Origin: Bacteroidales bacterium
GTDB lineage: Bacteria; Bacteroidota; Bacteroidia; Bacteroidales; UBA932
Length of the DNA stretch: 64,000 bases
Assembly (NCBI GenBank): GCA_029010575.1
Contig: JAQXKS010000003.1
Location: forward strand, 1 to 64,000
Direction: 5' to 3'
Positions 55,306 to 64,000 of this stretch are shown piece by piece. The position numbers and the translations under genes are program-made. Numbering within the stretch: the stretch's first letter is position 1; each line of letters starts with the position of its first letter. The notes beneath the pieces were generated by a model. That model was not told the origin of the DNA, did not search any database, and saw only the letters and a list, made by a program, of their open reading frames with translations.

Positions 55306-57252
55306 ATGGAGGAAAAACTTAATTCCAGAGTTCCGGAAGGTCCCTTGGCTGAAAAATGGACCAAACACAAAGCTGCCATAAAGGTAGTGAGTCCCGCCAA
55401 CAAAAGAAAGTTGGATATCATTGTGATTGGTACCGGTCTTGGTGGTGCTTCTGCTGCCGCTGCACTTGGAGAGCTTGGCTATAATGTTAAAATTTTCTGC
55501 ATCTCAGATTCTCCACGTAGAGCACACTCAATTGCTGCTCAGGGTGGTATTAATGCAGCAAAGAACTACAAAAACGACAACGACTCTGTCTATCGTCTCT
55601 TCTATGATACCATCAAGGGAGGTGACTACAGAAGCAGGGAGGCTAATGTGTACAGATTGGCAGAGGTGAGCAACCTGATTATAGACCAATGTGTTGCACA
55701 GGGAGTTCCTTTCGCTCGCGATTACGGTGGAACCCTTGATAACCGCTCATTCGGTGGTGCTCAGGTGAGCCGTACTTTTTATGCCCGTGGTCAAACCGGA
55801 CAGCAGCTTCTTCTTGGTGCCTATGCGTCATTGAACAGGCAGATTGCTCTTGGAACTGTCAAATCATATCCTCGTCATGAAATGTTGGATCTCGTATTGA
55901 TTGACGGACAGGCTAAAGGTATTATCGCACGAAACCTCGAAACAGGTGAAATCGAAAGACATGGAGCACATGCAGTAGTTCTGGCTTCCGGTGGATACGG
56001 TAATGTATATTTCCTCTCTACCAATGCTATGAACTCCAATGGTTCAGCAGCATGGCAGTGTTATAAGAAGGGTGCTTGGTTTGCCAACCCTTGTTTTGCT
56101 CAGATTCACCCTACCTGTATTCCTGTGCATGGTGATCAGCAGTCGAAGCTTACATTGATGTCTGAATCACTCAGAAATGACGGACGTATCTGGGTTCCTA
56201 AGAAGATGGAAGATGTAATACGCTTGAGAAAACATGAAGTAAAAGCTTCACAGATTCCTGAAGAAGATAGGGATTACTATCTCGAACGCCGTTACCCTGC
56301 ATTCGGAAACCTTGTTCCCCGTGACGTGGCTTCACGAGCAGCTAAAGAGAGATGTGATGCAGGTTTTGGTGTAAATGAGACAGGTCTTGCGGTATTCCTT
56401 GATTTCTCTACAGCTATCAAGCGTCTTGGTAAAGATAAGATTACTGAACGATACGGTAACCTCTTCCAGATGTATGAAAAGATTACTGCTGTCAATCCTT
56501 ATGAAGAACCTATGATGATCTTCCCTGCAATCCACTACACAATGGGTGGTATTTGGGTAGACTACAACCTTCAGACCACAATCCCTGGTCTTTATGCTAT
56601 TGGTGAAGCTAACTTCTCAGATCACGGTGGAAACCGTCTTGGAGCTTCTGCACTCATGCAGGGTCTGGCTGACGGATACTTTATCCTTCCATACACCATC
56701 GGAGATTACCTCTCATCAAAAATTCAGGAACCTAAGGTAGACATAAATCATCCCGCATTCGATCAGGCTGAAAAGGCTATCAAGGAAAAGATCGAAAAGC
56801 TCTTTGCAATCAATGGTAAGGAGACTGTAGATTCCATTCATAAGAGACTTGGTCATATTATGTGGGAAAATGTCGGAATGGCCAGAAATAAGAAAGGACT
56901 TGAAAAGGCCATTACAGAAATTCAGGCATTACGCAGCGAATTCTGGAAGAATGTCTATGTACCGGGCGAAAACAATGAGTTCAATCAGGAAATCGAAAAG
57001 GCTATCCGTCTTGCCGACTATCTTGAAATCGGAGAACTCATGGCTCGTGACGCTCTCAATAGAGAAGAATCTTGCGGTGGTCACTTCAGAGAAGAGATGC
57101 AGACACCTGAAGGAGAAACCAAACGTGATGACGTTAACTTCGCTTATGTAAGTGCATGGGAATATACCGGCAGCGAACAGGTTCCTTTGATGCATAAGGA
57201 AGACCTTAATTTTGAATTTGTTAAACCTTCTACACGTAATTATAAAGACTAA
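55306..57252 (+). CDS. sdhA: succinate dehydrogenase/fumarate reductase flavoprotein subunit
   Basis: A 648-residue flavoprotein. FAD site [21 protein letters not shown] (38-58), covalent-FAD His in [11 protein letters not shown] (His74), substrate-site [14 protein letters not shown] and HPTCIPV, and [16 protein letters not shown] near the C-terminal third. The long form fits the Bacteroidota type that pairs with a single cytochrome b (SdhC/FrdC) subunit, but that gene does not precede it: the flippase does. In anaerobic Bacteroidota the complex works as fumarate reductase. No perfect promoter box in the 53-base upstream gap. Confidence 0.94.
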   Translation: MEEKLNSRVPEGPLAEKWTKHKAAIKVVSPANKRKLDIIVIGTGLGGASAAAALGELGYNVKIFCISDSPRRAHSIAAQGGINAAKNYKNDNDSVYRLFYDTIKGGDYRSREANVYRLAEVSNLIIDQCVAQGVPFARDYGGTLDNRSFGGAQVSRTFYARGQTGQQLLLGAYASLNRQIALGTVKSYPRHEMLDLVLIDGQAKGIIARNLETGEIERHGAHAVVLASGGYGNVYFLSTNAMNSNGSAAWQCYKKGAWFANPCFAQIHPTCIPVHGDQQSKLTLMSESLRNDGRIWVPKKMEDVIRLRKHEVKASQIPEEDRDYYLERRYPAFGNLVPRDVASRAAKERCDAGFGVNETGLAVFLDFSTAIKRLGKDKITERYGNLFQMYEKITAVNPYEEPMMIFPAIHYTMGGIWVDYNLQTTIPGLYAIGEANFSDHGGNRLGASALMQGLADGYFILPYTIGDYLSSKIQEPKVDINHPAFDQAEKAIKEKIEKLFAINGKETVDSIHKRLGHIMWENVGMARNKKGLEKAITEIQALRSEFWKNVYVPGENNEFNQEIEKAIRLADYLEIGELMARDALNREESCGGHFREEMQTPEGETKRDDVNFAYVSAWEYTGSEQVPLMHKEDLNFEFVKPSTRNYKD

Positions 57253-57263
57253 AGGGTATTGTT

Positions 57264-58043
57264 ATGAATTTTACACTTAAAGTTTGGCGTCAGAAAAACG
57301 CTAAAGCAAAAGGTCACTTTGAAACATATCAGGTTACCAATATATCTCCTGACACTTCTTTCCTCGAAATGCTGGATATACTCAATGACCAGCTCATCAA
57401 GGAGGGAAATGATCCTGTTGCAGTAAACAAAGGATGTCACTCTTCAGGTCCTATAGCCTTTGACCACGACTGTAGAGAAGGTATATGTGGTATGTGTTCG
57501 CTCTATATCAACGGACACCCTCATGGTCCCGATGATCAGATTACCACTTGTCAGCTCCACATGAGAAAGTTCAAAGATGGAGAAACCATCACTATTGAAC
57601 CATGGAGAAGTGCCGGTTTCCCTATTATCAAAGACCTTGTAGTTAACAGAGGTGCCTTTGACCAGATCCTTCAGGCAGGAGGTTACATCTCTGTAAATAC
57701 AGGTGCAGCTCAAGATGCAAATGCAATTCTCATTCCTAAGGACAAAGCTGAAGAGAGTATGGATGCTGCAGCATGTGTAGGATGCGGTGCTTGTGTGGCT
57801 ACATGTAAGAACGGTTCAGCAATGCTCTTCGTTGCGGCTAGAGTAAGTTCTCTTGCTCTACTTCCTCAGGGTAGGGTAGAGGCTGCCCGCAGAGCAAAGA
57901 ATATGGTGGCAAAGATGGACGAACTTGGATTTGGAGCATGCACCAATACTCAGGCTTGTCAGATGGAATGTCCTAAAGGAATTACTGTTTCTCATATTGC
58001 AAGACTCAACAGGGAGTTCCTTTGTGCAAAACTAAAAGACTAA
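57264..58043 (+). CDS. sdhB: succinate dehydrogenase/fumarate reductase Fe-S subunit
   Basis: A 259-residue subunit carrying three clusters: [2Fe-2S] ligands in [19 protein letters not shown] and ITTCQ (residues about 70-96), then [14 protein letters not shown] for [4Fe-4S] and [15 protein letters not shown] for [3Fe-4S] and the last ligand. It lies 11 bases after sdhA and carries electrons to the membrane subunit, which is missing here. The N-terminal [22 protein letters not shown] is usual for Bacteroidota. Confidence 0.94.
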   Translation: MNFTLKVWRQKNAKAKGHFETYQVTNISPDTSFLEMLDILNDQLIKEGNDPVAVNKGCHSSGPIAFDHDCREGICGMCSLYINGHPHGPDDQITTCQLHMRKFKDGETITIEPWRSAGFPIIKDLVVNRGAFDQILQAGGYISVNTGAAQDANAILIPKDKAEESMDAAACVGCGACVATCKNGSAMLFVAARVSSLALLPQGRVEAARRAKNMVAKMDELGFGACTNTQACQMECPKGITVSHIARLNREFLCAKLKD

Positions 58044-58055
58044 TTTCAAACTATT

Positions 58056-58859
58056 ATGGAATTTTTCGTTACAGCTAACGGAATCCCCATACATATTTCA
58101 GTATCCGGAGAGGGGGAGAAGAAGACACTTCTCTTCCTCCACGGATATCTTGAAACCTTATATATTTGGGATGATTTCAGGTCATTGTTGCCTGCAGGAT
58201 ATAAAAGTGTGGCGATAGATTTGCCGGGACACGGTCTCTCTGGTACACATTCCCAATGCAATGATATGAAATTTTACTCAGATGTACTTGTATCTATAGC
58301 ACATAAACTTAAACTTTCCAACATCCATATAATCGGTCACTCAATGGGCGGTTATATTGGTCAGCGTGCCATCAAGGAGTATCCGGATTTGTTTGTTTCA
58401 TTGACACATTTCAATTCAAACCCATATGCCGATAATCCTGATAAGAAAAATCAGCGTCTTAAAGAAATCGAACTCGTCGAAAACGGACGTTTGGTGCAAC
58501 TAGCTCAGATTGCAATACCTAATATGTATGCCAAGCAGAACCTGCGTAAATTCGACGAAAAAATCCACGAGACAGTTGAAATGTGCGAAACACACGATCC
58601 ATTCGGTATATCATCTACAATTAGAGGACTCATGACACGAGAGGATAACGTGGAGTTTCTAAGAAGCACTTCTACTCCAATAATGTTCATATTTGGTGAC
58701 AATGATAACTACTTGCCGATGGATAGAGCAAACGAAATAGTTGCTTCATTACCAAAAGCAAAATACCATTTCATCAATGAATCAGGACATAATTCCTTTA
58801 TTGAAAAACCATCTGAGGTAATGAATGCCCTCACCATTTTCGTTGAGAGCATTCAATAG
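58056..58859 (+). CDS. alpha/beta hydrolase
   Basis: A 267-residue alpha/beta-hydrolase fold protein. Oxyanion-hole LFLHGYLET, nucleophile elbow GHSMGGYIGQ (Ser about 92), acid in FIFGDNDNYLP and His in NESGHNSFIEKP. No signal peptide, so cytoplasmic. Begins 12 bases after sdhB. Substrate unknown; related proteins include esterases, lactonases and MenH-like enzymes. Confidence 0.86.
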   Translation: MEFFVTANGIPIHISVSGEGEKKTLLFLHGYLETLYIWDDFRSLLPAGYKSVAIDLPGHGLSGTHSQCNDMKFYSDVLVSIAHKLKLSNIHIIGHSMGGYIGQRAIKEYPDLFVSLTHFNSNPYADNPDKKNQRLKEIELVENGRLVQLAQIAIPNMYAKQNLRKFDEKIHETVEMCETHDPFGISSTIRGLMTREDNVEFLRSTSTPIMFIFGDNDNYLPMDRANEIVASLPKAKYHFINESGHNSFIEKPSEVMNALTIFVESIQ

Positions 58860-58874
58860 AAATACACTCTAAAA

Positions 58875-60035
58875 TCAGTATAGAAGGTTATTGAAAGGAT
58901 ACCTTCCGCTATGTATCTCAAGAACGATATTATAAAGGTTGGTCTTGAGATTTTCTATGTTTATCTTCTCCTTAGCTGAAATGAAGATACATGGTGTACC
59001 CTTTGAAAACCACATCTTTTCGAGTCTTTCAAGCGAAATATTCTCCCTCTTCTCCACATCTATATCATATTCACTTCTCTCTACGAATTGATAAGCATCT
59101 ATCTTATTAAATACGATATATGTAGGTTTATCAAGAGCACCAATATCTTTAAGAGTCTCATTGACCACCTTGATCTGATCTTCAAAATTTGGGTGCGAAA
59201 CATCGACTACATGAAGGAGAATATCAGCCTCCCTTACCTCGTCAAGAGTACTCTTGAAAGATTCAATTAATTGTGTAGGAAGCTTTCTAATAAATCCTAC
59301 AGTATCAGACAGCAGAAAAGGTACATTCTCTATCACCACTTTTCTTACTGTGGTATCCAATGTTGCAAATAATTTGTTTTCAGCGAAAACATCGCTCTTG
59401 GAGAGAAGATTCATCATAGTACTCTTCCCTGCATTTGTGTATCCTACCAAGGCTACTCGTACCATAGAACCTCTATTTCCCCTCTGTGATGACATCTGCC
59501 TGTCTATCTTCTTAAGCTGTTCCTTAAGCAGACTAATTTTATTAAGAATAATACGGCGGTCAGTCTCTATCTGAGATTCACCAGGGCCTCTCATACCAAT
59601 ACCACCCCTCTGACGTTCAAGGTGTGTCCACATTCTGGTAAGTCTTGGAAGAAGATACTGGTATTGGGCAAGTTCAACTTGCGTTTTGGCATATGCCGTT
59701 TTCGCCCTTTGAGCGAAAATATCAAGTATAAGATTAGTTCTGTCAAGAATCCTAACTTCAAGCTCCCTCTCAAGATTTCTCAGCTGGGCAGGGGAGAGCT
59801 CATCATCGAAGACAACCAATGAAATACCATTCTCGTAAATATACTCCTTAATCTCCTCCAGTTTACCTGATCCAACATATGTACGAGAATTAGCTCTATC
59901 TAGTTTCTGTGTAAATCTGCGTACACTTTCAGCACCGGCGGTGAGCGCCAGAAATTCAAGTTCGTCAAGATATTCAGAAACAACCTTCTCATCAACACCT
60001 TGTTCAATAACCGCTACAACAACAATCTTTTCCAT
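58875..60035 (-). CDS. hflX: ribosome-associated GTPase HflX
   Basis: A 386-residue GTPase that rescues or splits stalled ribosomes. N-terminal HflX domain (TYVGSGKLEEIKEYI), GMRGPGESQIETDRR linker, G1 GYTNAGKST, G3 DTVGFIRKLPTQLIESFKSTL and G4 FNKIDAY. Convergent with the hydrolase (15-base gap). Upstream lies the tonB terminator; no consensus promoter box is seen in front of it. Confidence 0.95.
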   Translation of the reverse strand: MEKIVVVAVIEQGVDEKVVSEYLDELEFLALTAGAESVRRFTQKLDRANSRTYVGSGKLEEIKEYIYENGISLVVFDDELSPAQLRNLERELEVRILDRTNLILDIFAQRAKTAYAKTQVELAQYQYLLPRLTRMWTHLERQRGGIGMRGPGESQIETDRRIILNKISLLKEQLKKIDRQMSSQRGNRGSMVRVALVGYTNAGKSTMMNLLSKSDVFAENKLFATLDTTVRKVVIENVPFLLSDTVGFIRKLPTQLIESFKSTLDEVREADILLHVVDVSHPNFEDQIKVVNETLKDIGALDKPTYIVFNKIDAYQFVERSEYDIDVEKRENISLERLEKMWFSKGTPCIFISAKEKINIENLKTNLYNIVLEIHSGRYPFNNLLY

Positions 60036-60051
60036 CTATCTGATCTGCATA

Positions 60052-60082
60052 ATATAAAAGAAGCTGACTTTCGCCAGCTTCT
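60052..60082 (-). terminator. terminator of tonB
   Basis: Minus strand AGAAGCTG ... CAGCTTCT stem with an 8-base loop (gcgaaagt) followed by TTATATTA. It lies between the tonB stop and the hflX start and separates the two transcripts. Confidence 0.65.
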
Positions 60083-60104
60083 CGATTTTGAAAATACATC
60101 AATA

Positions 60105-60800
60105 TTAATTTCTCAACTGGAAGTGAACAGGGAAGTTATAAGTAACACGAACTGCTCTGTCTCTCTGTTTTCCGGGTTTCCATTTAGGTGAAGATGCAAC
60201 CACTCTGACAGCTTCCTTATCAAGTGAAGGGTCAATACCTCTGAGTACTTTAATATTGGTAATAGAACCATCTGCCTCAATGGTAAACTGCAGGGTAACC
60301 TTTCCCTGAATACCATTTTCTCTAGCGACATCAGGATAAACAAGGTTCTTTCCTACCCAACGTGAGAAAGCATTGGCATCTCCGCCCATGAATGAAGGTT
60401 TTTCTTCAACCAATGAGAAAGGAATAGCCTCTTCAACAATCTCTTCTTCGTAAACGTCAGCTACGTAGTCCATAATTTCAACACCCATGCTTGCATCATC
60501 TTCCAAACTGATGAACAAATCTGTGTCTACAACGATGTTGTCATCCACGATGTCAATCTGGTCTGAAAGGACAGGCACCTTTGGTGCTTCAGGAGGAGGA
60601 GGAGGAGCTTCAGTAGTAATAGGAACTGTTTCAACCTCAATCACTACTGCCGTTTCTTCTTCAAACACAGCCTCTTTCTTATCAGCTGTACTCCACTCGA
60701 AGGCAGTCAAAGTTATGCCTAAAGCAATAATCAAGCCTAATTCTCTGTAGAATAGCTTGGTATTCTCGATATCCGCTTTCGGAGATTTTTTAACTTCCAT
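60105..60800 (-). CDS. tonB: energy transducer TonB
   Basis: A 231-residue TonB: one N-terminal transmembrane helix (LGLIIALGITLTAFEW), a short Pro-rich spacer (TTEAPPPPPEAPKVPV), an acidic linker and a C-terminal TonB domain (IQGKVTLQFTIEADGSITNIKVLRGIDPSLDKEAVRVVASSPKWKPGKQRDRAVRVTYNFPVHFQL). It transmits proton-motive force to outer-membrane receptors such as SusC. ExbB/ExbD genes are not adjacent. Confidence 0.93.
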   Translation of the reverse strand: MEVKKSPKADIENTKLFYRELGLIIALGITLTAFEWSTADKKEAVFEEETAVVIEVETVPITTEAPPPPPEAPKVPVLSDQIDIVDDNIVVDTDLFISLEDDASMGVEIMDYVADVYEEEIVEEAIPFSLVEEKPSFMGGDANAFSRWVGKNLVYPDVARENGIQGKVTLQFTIEADGSITNIKVLRGIDPSLDKEAVRVVASSPKWKPGKQRDRAVRVTYNFPVHFQLRN

Positions 60801-60824
60801 TTCGTTTAGTTCTTAATTTTGTTT

Positions 60825-60832
60825 CAAAAGTA
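60825..60832 (-). promoter_or_regulatory. predicted -7 box of tonB
   Basis: Minus strand TACTTTTG, perfect -7 consensus, 24 bases before the tonB ATG. No -33 box at the standard spacing; a TTTG lies at 15 bases. Confidence 0.45.
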
Positions 60833-60882
60833 GTCAATATTTTTCAAAGTAACGATAAATCGTAACAAAAATATTGATTTTT

Positions 60883-61824
60883 TTATATAAGACCTAACTC
60901 GTGAAGTATTTTATTGGTATTTCTCTGTTTTGCAGCTCCTTCGTGGAATCTGGTTTCTTCTTCAGCAGTGATATCAAGTTTGATGATTTTTTCAACACCA
61001 TCTTTACCGATTACGATAGGAACTCCCAGACAGATATCCTCTTCGCCGTATTCGCCGTTCTGAGGAACAGAGCAGGGGATTATTCTCTTTTCGTCGAGTA
61101 TGATAGCTCTAACAAGACTTGCAGCGCATGCACCTGGAGCATAGAATGCAGATGTACCCATGAGTTTGGTAATAGTAGCTCCACCAACCATGGTGTCAGC
61201 AATGATCTTTTCTCTTTCCTCTTCTGAAAGAACCTTTTCAATCTTTCCGCCTCTATAGCTTACGCTACTCATCAAAGGAACCATTGTAACGTCACCGTGT
61301 GCGCCGATAACCATTCCGTCAACGTCGCATACAGGGCAACCAAGAGCCTGACTAAGATAGTAGATGAAACGGCTGCTGTCAAGCGCTCCACCCATACCGA
61401 TAAGGTGATTGGGTTTGATATTACATGTCTTGTGAGCCAGATAAGTCATAGTATCCATAGGGTTAGAAACCATGATAATGAAAGCATCAGGAGAGTATTT
61501 GATTACATTTCCTACTACTTCGCTGACTATCTTGGCATTGGTTCCGATAAGATCTTCACGAGTCATGCCAGGTTTTCTGGGTATTCCTGAGGTAACCACA
61601 ACCACATCAGAATTTGCAGTAGCTTCATAATTGTTGGTAACACCAGTAATCTTGGCTGTAAGTCCCATGATTTTTGCGCTCTGGGCCATATCAATTGCCT
61701 TACCTTCAGCGAAACCTTCTCTAACATCTAGAAGAACGAGCTCTTTGACAATATTCCAGCTTGCCAATACATTAGCGCAGGTTGCACCAACATTGCCTAC
61801 GCCGATTACACTTACTTTTGACAT
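60883..61824 (-). CDS. mdh: malate dehydrogenase (LDH-like)
   Basis: A 313-residue NAD-dependent enzyme. NAD site VSVIGVGNVGATCANVLA (4-21), substrate loop SGIPRKPGMTREDL with the malate-specific Arg, catalytic VIGAHGDVTMVPL. Family length matches LDH-like MDH. It interconverts malate and oxaloacetate upstream of fumarate reduction. The gap to tonB is only 82 bases and holds the tonB promoter. Confidence 0.94.
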   Translation of the reverse strand: MSKVSVIGVGNVGATCANVLASWNIVKELVLLDVREGFAEGKAIDMAQSAKIMGLTAKITGVTNNYEATANSDVVVVTSGIPRKPGMTREDLIGTNAKIVSEVVGNVIKYSPDAFIIMVSNPMDTMTYLAHKTCNIKPNHLIGMGGALDSSRFIYYLSQALGCPVCDVDGMVIGAHGDVTMVPLMSSVSYRGGKIEKVLSEEEREKIIADTMVGGATITKLMGTSAFYAPGACAASLVRAIILDEKRIIPCSVPQNGEYGEEDICLGVPIVIGKDGVEKIIKLDITAEEETRFHEGAAKQRNTNKILHELGLI

Positions 61825-61890
61825 AATTTAAAAAGTTGTTATATTTACGAAATATTTTTAAAAAGTAATCAATACAAAAACCGGACCTAT

Positions 61891-62376
61891 ATGATAACAT
61901 TTGAAGTAATAAATGCAACTTTCAGTCTTCAGTGCAAAAATGCAATTAAAAATTGGATTAAAGAAATATTACTTCTTAAAAATCTAAAGCCAGGTGCAAT
62001 AAACTTCATTTTTGCTGATGATGAGTATGTTTTGCAAACCAACAGAGAGTTTTTGGGTCACGATTACTACACAGATATAATAACATTCGACACCTCAGAA
62101 TATGATCCTTTTCACATTTCCAAAGGGAAAATTTCAGCCGATATAATAATAAGTCTGGATACAGTATTAGCAAACTCCCAAGAGTATGGTTCTACCTTTA
62201 CAGAAGAACTCTACCGTGTAATGAGTCACGGACTTTTTCATCTTATAGGTTATGATGACCATAATGAAGATGATGTTAAAGAGATGAGAGCTGCGGAAAA
62301 CGAAGCATTGAGTATCTCTATAGAATTAAATTTGCCGATGCAGAAATACACAAAATCAAATGACAGAAAGATATAA
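61891..62376 (+). CDS. ybeY: endoribonuclease YbeY
   Basis: A 161-residue metal-dependent RNase active in 16S rRNA 3'-end processing. The diagnostic zinc motif appears as VMSHGLFHLIGYDDHNEDD (H-x3-H-x4-D-H), and GHDYYTDIITFDTSEYD is the usual N-terminal conserved region. It overlaps mnmG by 17 bases. Divergent from mdh. Confidence 0.93.
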   Translation: MITFEVINATFSLQCKNAIKNWIKEILLLKNLKPGAINFIFADDEYVLQTNREFLGHDYYTDIITFDTSEYDPFHISKGKISADIIISLDTVLANSQEYGSTFTEELYRVMSHGLFHLIGYDDHNEDDVKEMRAAENEALSISIELNLPMQKYTKSNDRKI

Positions 62377-64000
62377 TGTAATCGTAATAGGCGGTGGTCA
62401 TGCAGGATGTGAGGCAGCTATGGCCGCTTCGAGGATGGGCTCATCTACACTCCTGATTACAATGGATATGAGTAAATATGCTCAAATGTCATGTAATCCG
62501 TCCATTGGTGGAATAGCTAAAGGTCAGATAGTAAGAGAAATAGACGCTTTAGGAGGTTTTTCCGGAATTATTACTGACCTTAGTACTATCCAATTCAGGA
62601 TGCTTAACAAGTCAAAGGGTCCTGCAATGTGGAGTCCAAGAGCTCAGTGTGACAGAGTCCTCTACAGCACATATTGGAGAAAACTCCTCGAAAATGCACC
62701 AAGCCTTAATTTGTGGCAGGACAATGTAGCCGATTTTATCTTCGAAGGGGATCGCATTGTCAAAGTAATTACCGATACAGGTGCAGAATTTGAGGCAGAT
62801 TGTATTATCATAACAGCCGGAACATTTCTAAACGGACGCATCTTTATCGGTGACCGCAGTTTCGAAGGGGGAAGAATTTCAGAACCATCTTCAAACTCAA
62901 TCTCTAGAATAATAGACGAAAGGGGAGTAACTATAAACAGGATGAAGACTGGTACTCCTCCCAGAATAGATATAAGGTCAGTTAACCTGAGTAAATTGCA
63001 GCGACAGGAAGGAGATGAATCACCAGGAAAGTTCTCTTTCCTGAATTATCTTTCACCGATCCAGGATGGTATTAAACAGATGCCATGTTACATTGCCCAC
63101 ACCAATCTTCAAGTGCATGATATCCTAAAGAATGCATTTGAATATTCTCCTCTCTTCTCAGGCAAGATCAAAGGAATCGGGCCCAGATATTGTCCCAGCA
63201 TTGAAGATAAACTCAGAACATTCCCGGATAAAACAGAGCATCAGCTTTTCCTGGAACCTGAAGGATGGAATACCAATGAATATTATCTTCAGGGATTCTC
63301 CTCATCGTTACCTTTGGAAACTCAGCTCACTGCACTCAAACATGTAGAGGGATTTGAAGATGTTCATGTCTATCGTCCAGGGTATGCAATAGAGTATGAC
63401 TATTTCGATCCACGTTTCCTTGATCATACACTCCGATCAAAGGTAATACAGAATCTTTTCTTCGCAGGACAGGTAAATGGAACCACCGGTTATGAAGAGG
63501 CTGCGGCTCAAGGATTGATAGCGGGTATAAATGCTCATAACTATCATATGGGTCTGGATAAATTCGTTCTTGGCAGAGACGAAGCTTACATTGGAGTATT
63601 GATTGACGACTTGGTAACCAAGGGTGTAGATGAGCCTTACAGAATGTTTACATCCAGAGCTGAACATAGAATAATCCTTAGGCAGGATAATGCGGATTTT
63701 CGCCTTACTGCCAAATCGTATGAAGCAGGCCTGGCGGATAAATATCGCTACACTCTCGTAAAGAATAAAAAAGATTCTTTTAATCTGTTGGTTGATAAAA
63801 TCAGGAGTACCGTTGTAAATGAAGATCCTAATTATATTAATCCGAAAACAATCGAAAATATCCTTACGAGACCGGAGATGACTTACAAGCTGGTAAAAAA
63901 ATATGTTCCATGTGGAACATTGGCTAAAGTTTCCAAGTTAAATGATATGTATCTTCCGTATGCAACAGGTGATGCTATTCAGCTATTTTCACAATTCAGA
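62360..64000 (+). CDS. mnmG: tRNA uridine-5-carboxymethylaminomethyl modification enzyme MnmG, partial (C-terminus outside window)
   Basis: Reading from ATG 62360 gives MTERYNVIVIGGGHAGCEAAMAASRMGSSTLLIT..., uninterrupted for 547 codons to the window edge; full-length MnmG is about 620-630. FAD site GGGHAGCEAA, then SCNPSIGGIAKGQIVREIDALGG, RMKTGTPPRI, YNGTTGYEEAAAQG-like NGTTGYEEAAAQGLIAGINA, and FTSRAEHRIILRQDNAD identify it. With MnmE it modifies U34 of several tRNAs. The ORF track omits it because it is cut. It overlaps ybeY. Confidence 0.96.
   Translation, partial: MTERYNVIVIGGGHAGCEAAMAASRMGSSTLLITMDMSKYAQMSCNPSIGGIAKGQIVREIDALGGFSGIITDLSTIQFRMLNKSKGPAMWSPRAQCDRVLYSTYWRKLLENAPSLNLWQDNVADFIFEGDRIVKVITDTGAEFEADCIIITAGTFLNGRIFIGDRSFEGGRISEPSSNSISRIIDERGVTINRMKTGTPPRIDIRSVNLSKLQRQEGDESPGKFSFLNYLSPIQDGIKQMPCYIAHTNLQVHDILKNAFEYSPLFSGKIKGIGPRYCPSIEDKLRTFPDKTEHQLFLEPEGWNTNEYYLQGFSSSLPLETQLTALKHVEGFEDVHVYRPGYAIEYDYFDPRFLDHTLRSKVIQNLFFAGQVNGTTGYEEAAAQGLIAGINAHNYHMGLDKFVLGRDEAYIGVLIDDLVTKGVDEPYRMFTSRAEHRIILRQDNADFRLTAKSYEAGLADKYRYTLVKNKKDSFNLLVDKIRSTVVNEDPNYINPKTIENILTRPEMTYKLVKKYVPCGTLAKVSKLNDMYLPYATGDAIQLFSQFR

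Noticed and set aside
62360-64000. mnmG as evidence that the origin is here
   Set aside because: mnmG is origin-linked in some phyla but not reliably in Bacteroidota, and strand switches occur throughout the window.

Overview
The window is a gene-dense, mostly housekeeping stretch of a Bacteroidota chromosome, most likely order Bacteroidales. The evidence is: promoters of the Bacteroidota type (TTTG, 19 bases, TAnnTTTG) in front of many genes; almost no Shine-Dalgarno sites; an S46 dipeptidyl-peptidase; class III fructose-bisphosphatase; a Bacteroidota-style TonB; DUF2490 and DUF3575 outer-membrane proteins; a GH109-type lipoprotein; type III pantothenate kinase; and LptC predicted as a lipoprotein. 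There is no phage, insertion sequence, integrase or CRISPR array. Both edge genes (YqaA-like membrane protein, mnmG) run off the window.

Layout. 0-2.8 kb: YqaA-like protein and tadA (minus), divergent from groES-groEL. 2.9-5.6 kb (minus): rocD-ctlX-queH. 5.7-9.2 kb (minus): a CAU-anticodon tRNA with its own promoter, and the str operon rpsL-rpsG-fusA-rpsJ, which ends at rpsJ instead of continuing into the S10 operon. 9.3-19.2 kb (minus): mutS, an FtsX/MacB-like permease, fbp, a DUF2490 protein, pruA and a YfcC-type transporter. 19.3-33.3 kb (plus): glycosyltransferase, YfhO-like protein, M49-like metallopeptidase lipoprotein; rsmA-GH109-HAD phosphatase; DPP7-like peptidase-mrp-aspS-yqeY. 33.3-35.7 kb (minus): ychF and a GltD-like oxidoreductase. 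35.8-38.2 kb: a secreted endonuclease/phosphatase-fold protein, folA, and convergent thyA. 38.3-41.7 kb: a DUF3575/OmpA protein, then (minus) a beta-propeller lipoprotein with two tandemly duplicated small outer-membrane proteins. 42-51.4 kb (minus): mfd-coaX-OMP-TPR-lptC-PpiD. 51.7-58.9 kb (plus): ruvB-glycosyltransferase-flippase, then sdhA-sdhB-hydrolase. 58.9-61.8 kb (minus): mdh, tonB, hflX. 61.9 kb to the end (plus): ybeY-mnmG.

How genes fit together. CtlX (citrulline to ornithine), RocD (ornithine to glutamate semialdehyde) and PruA (P5C to glutamate), with the YfcC carrier, form a plausible amino-acid catabolic route split across the str operon. The mfd operon links DNA repair and CoA synthesis to outer-membrane biogenesis. 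SdhA/SdhB and Mdh belong to the fumarate/malate arm of central metabolism, but no cytochrome b subunit gene lies beside sdhAB. Secreted peptidases (DPP7-like, M49-like) fit a peptide-using anaerobe.

I found no clearly new multi-gene system. The best candidate for undescribed biology is the beta-propeller lipoprotein plus duplicated OMP cassette (39.6-41.8 kb), where the two OMP copies are nearly identical except in a few short segments likely to be loops. All calls come from reading the sequence by eye; no searches were run.
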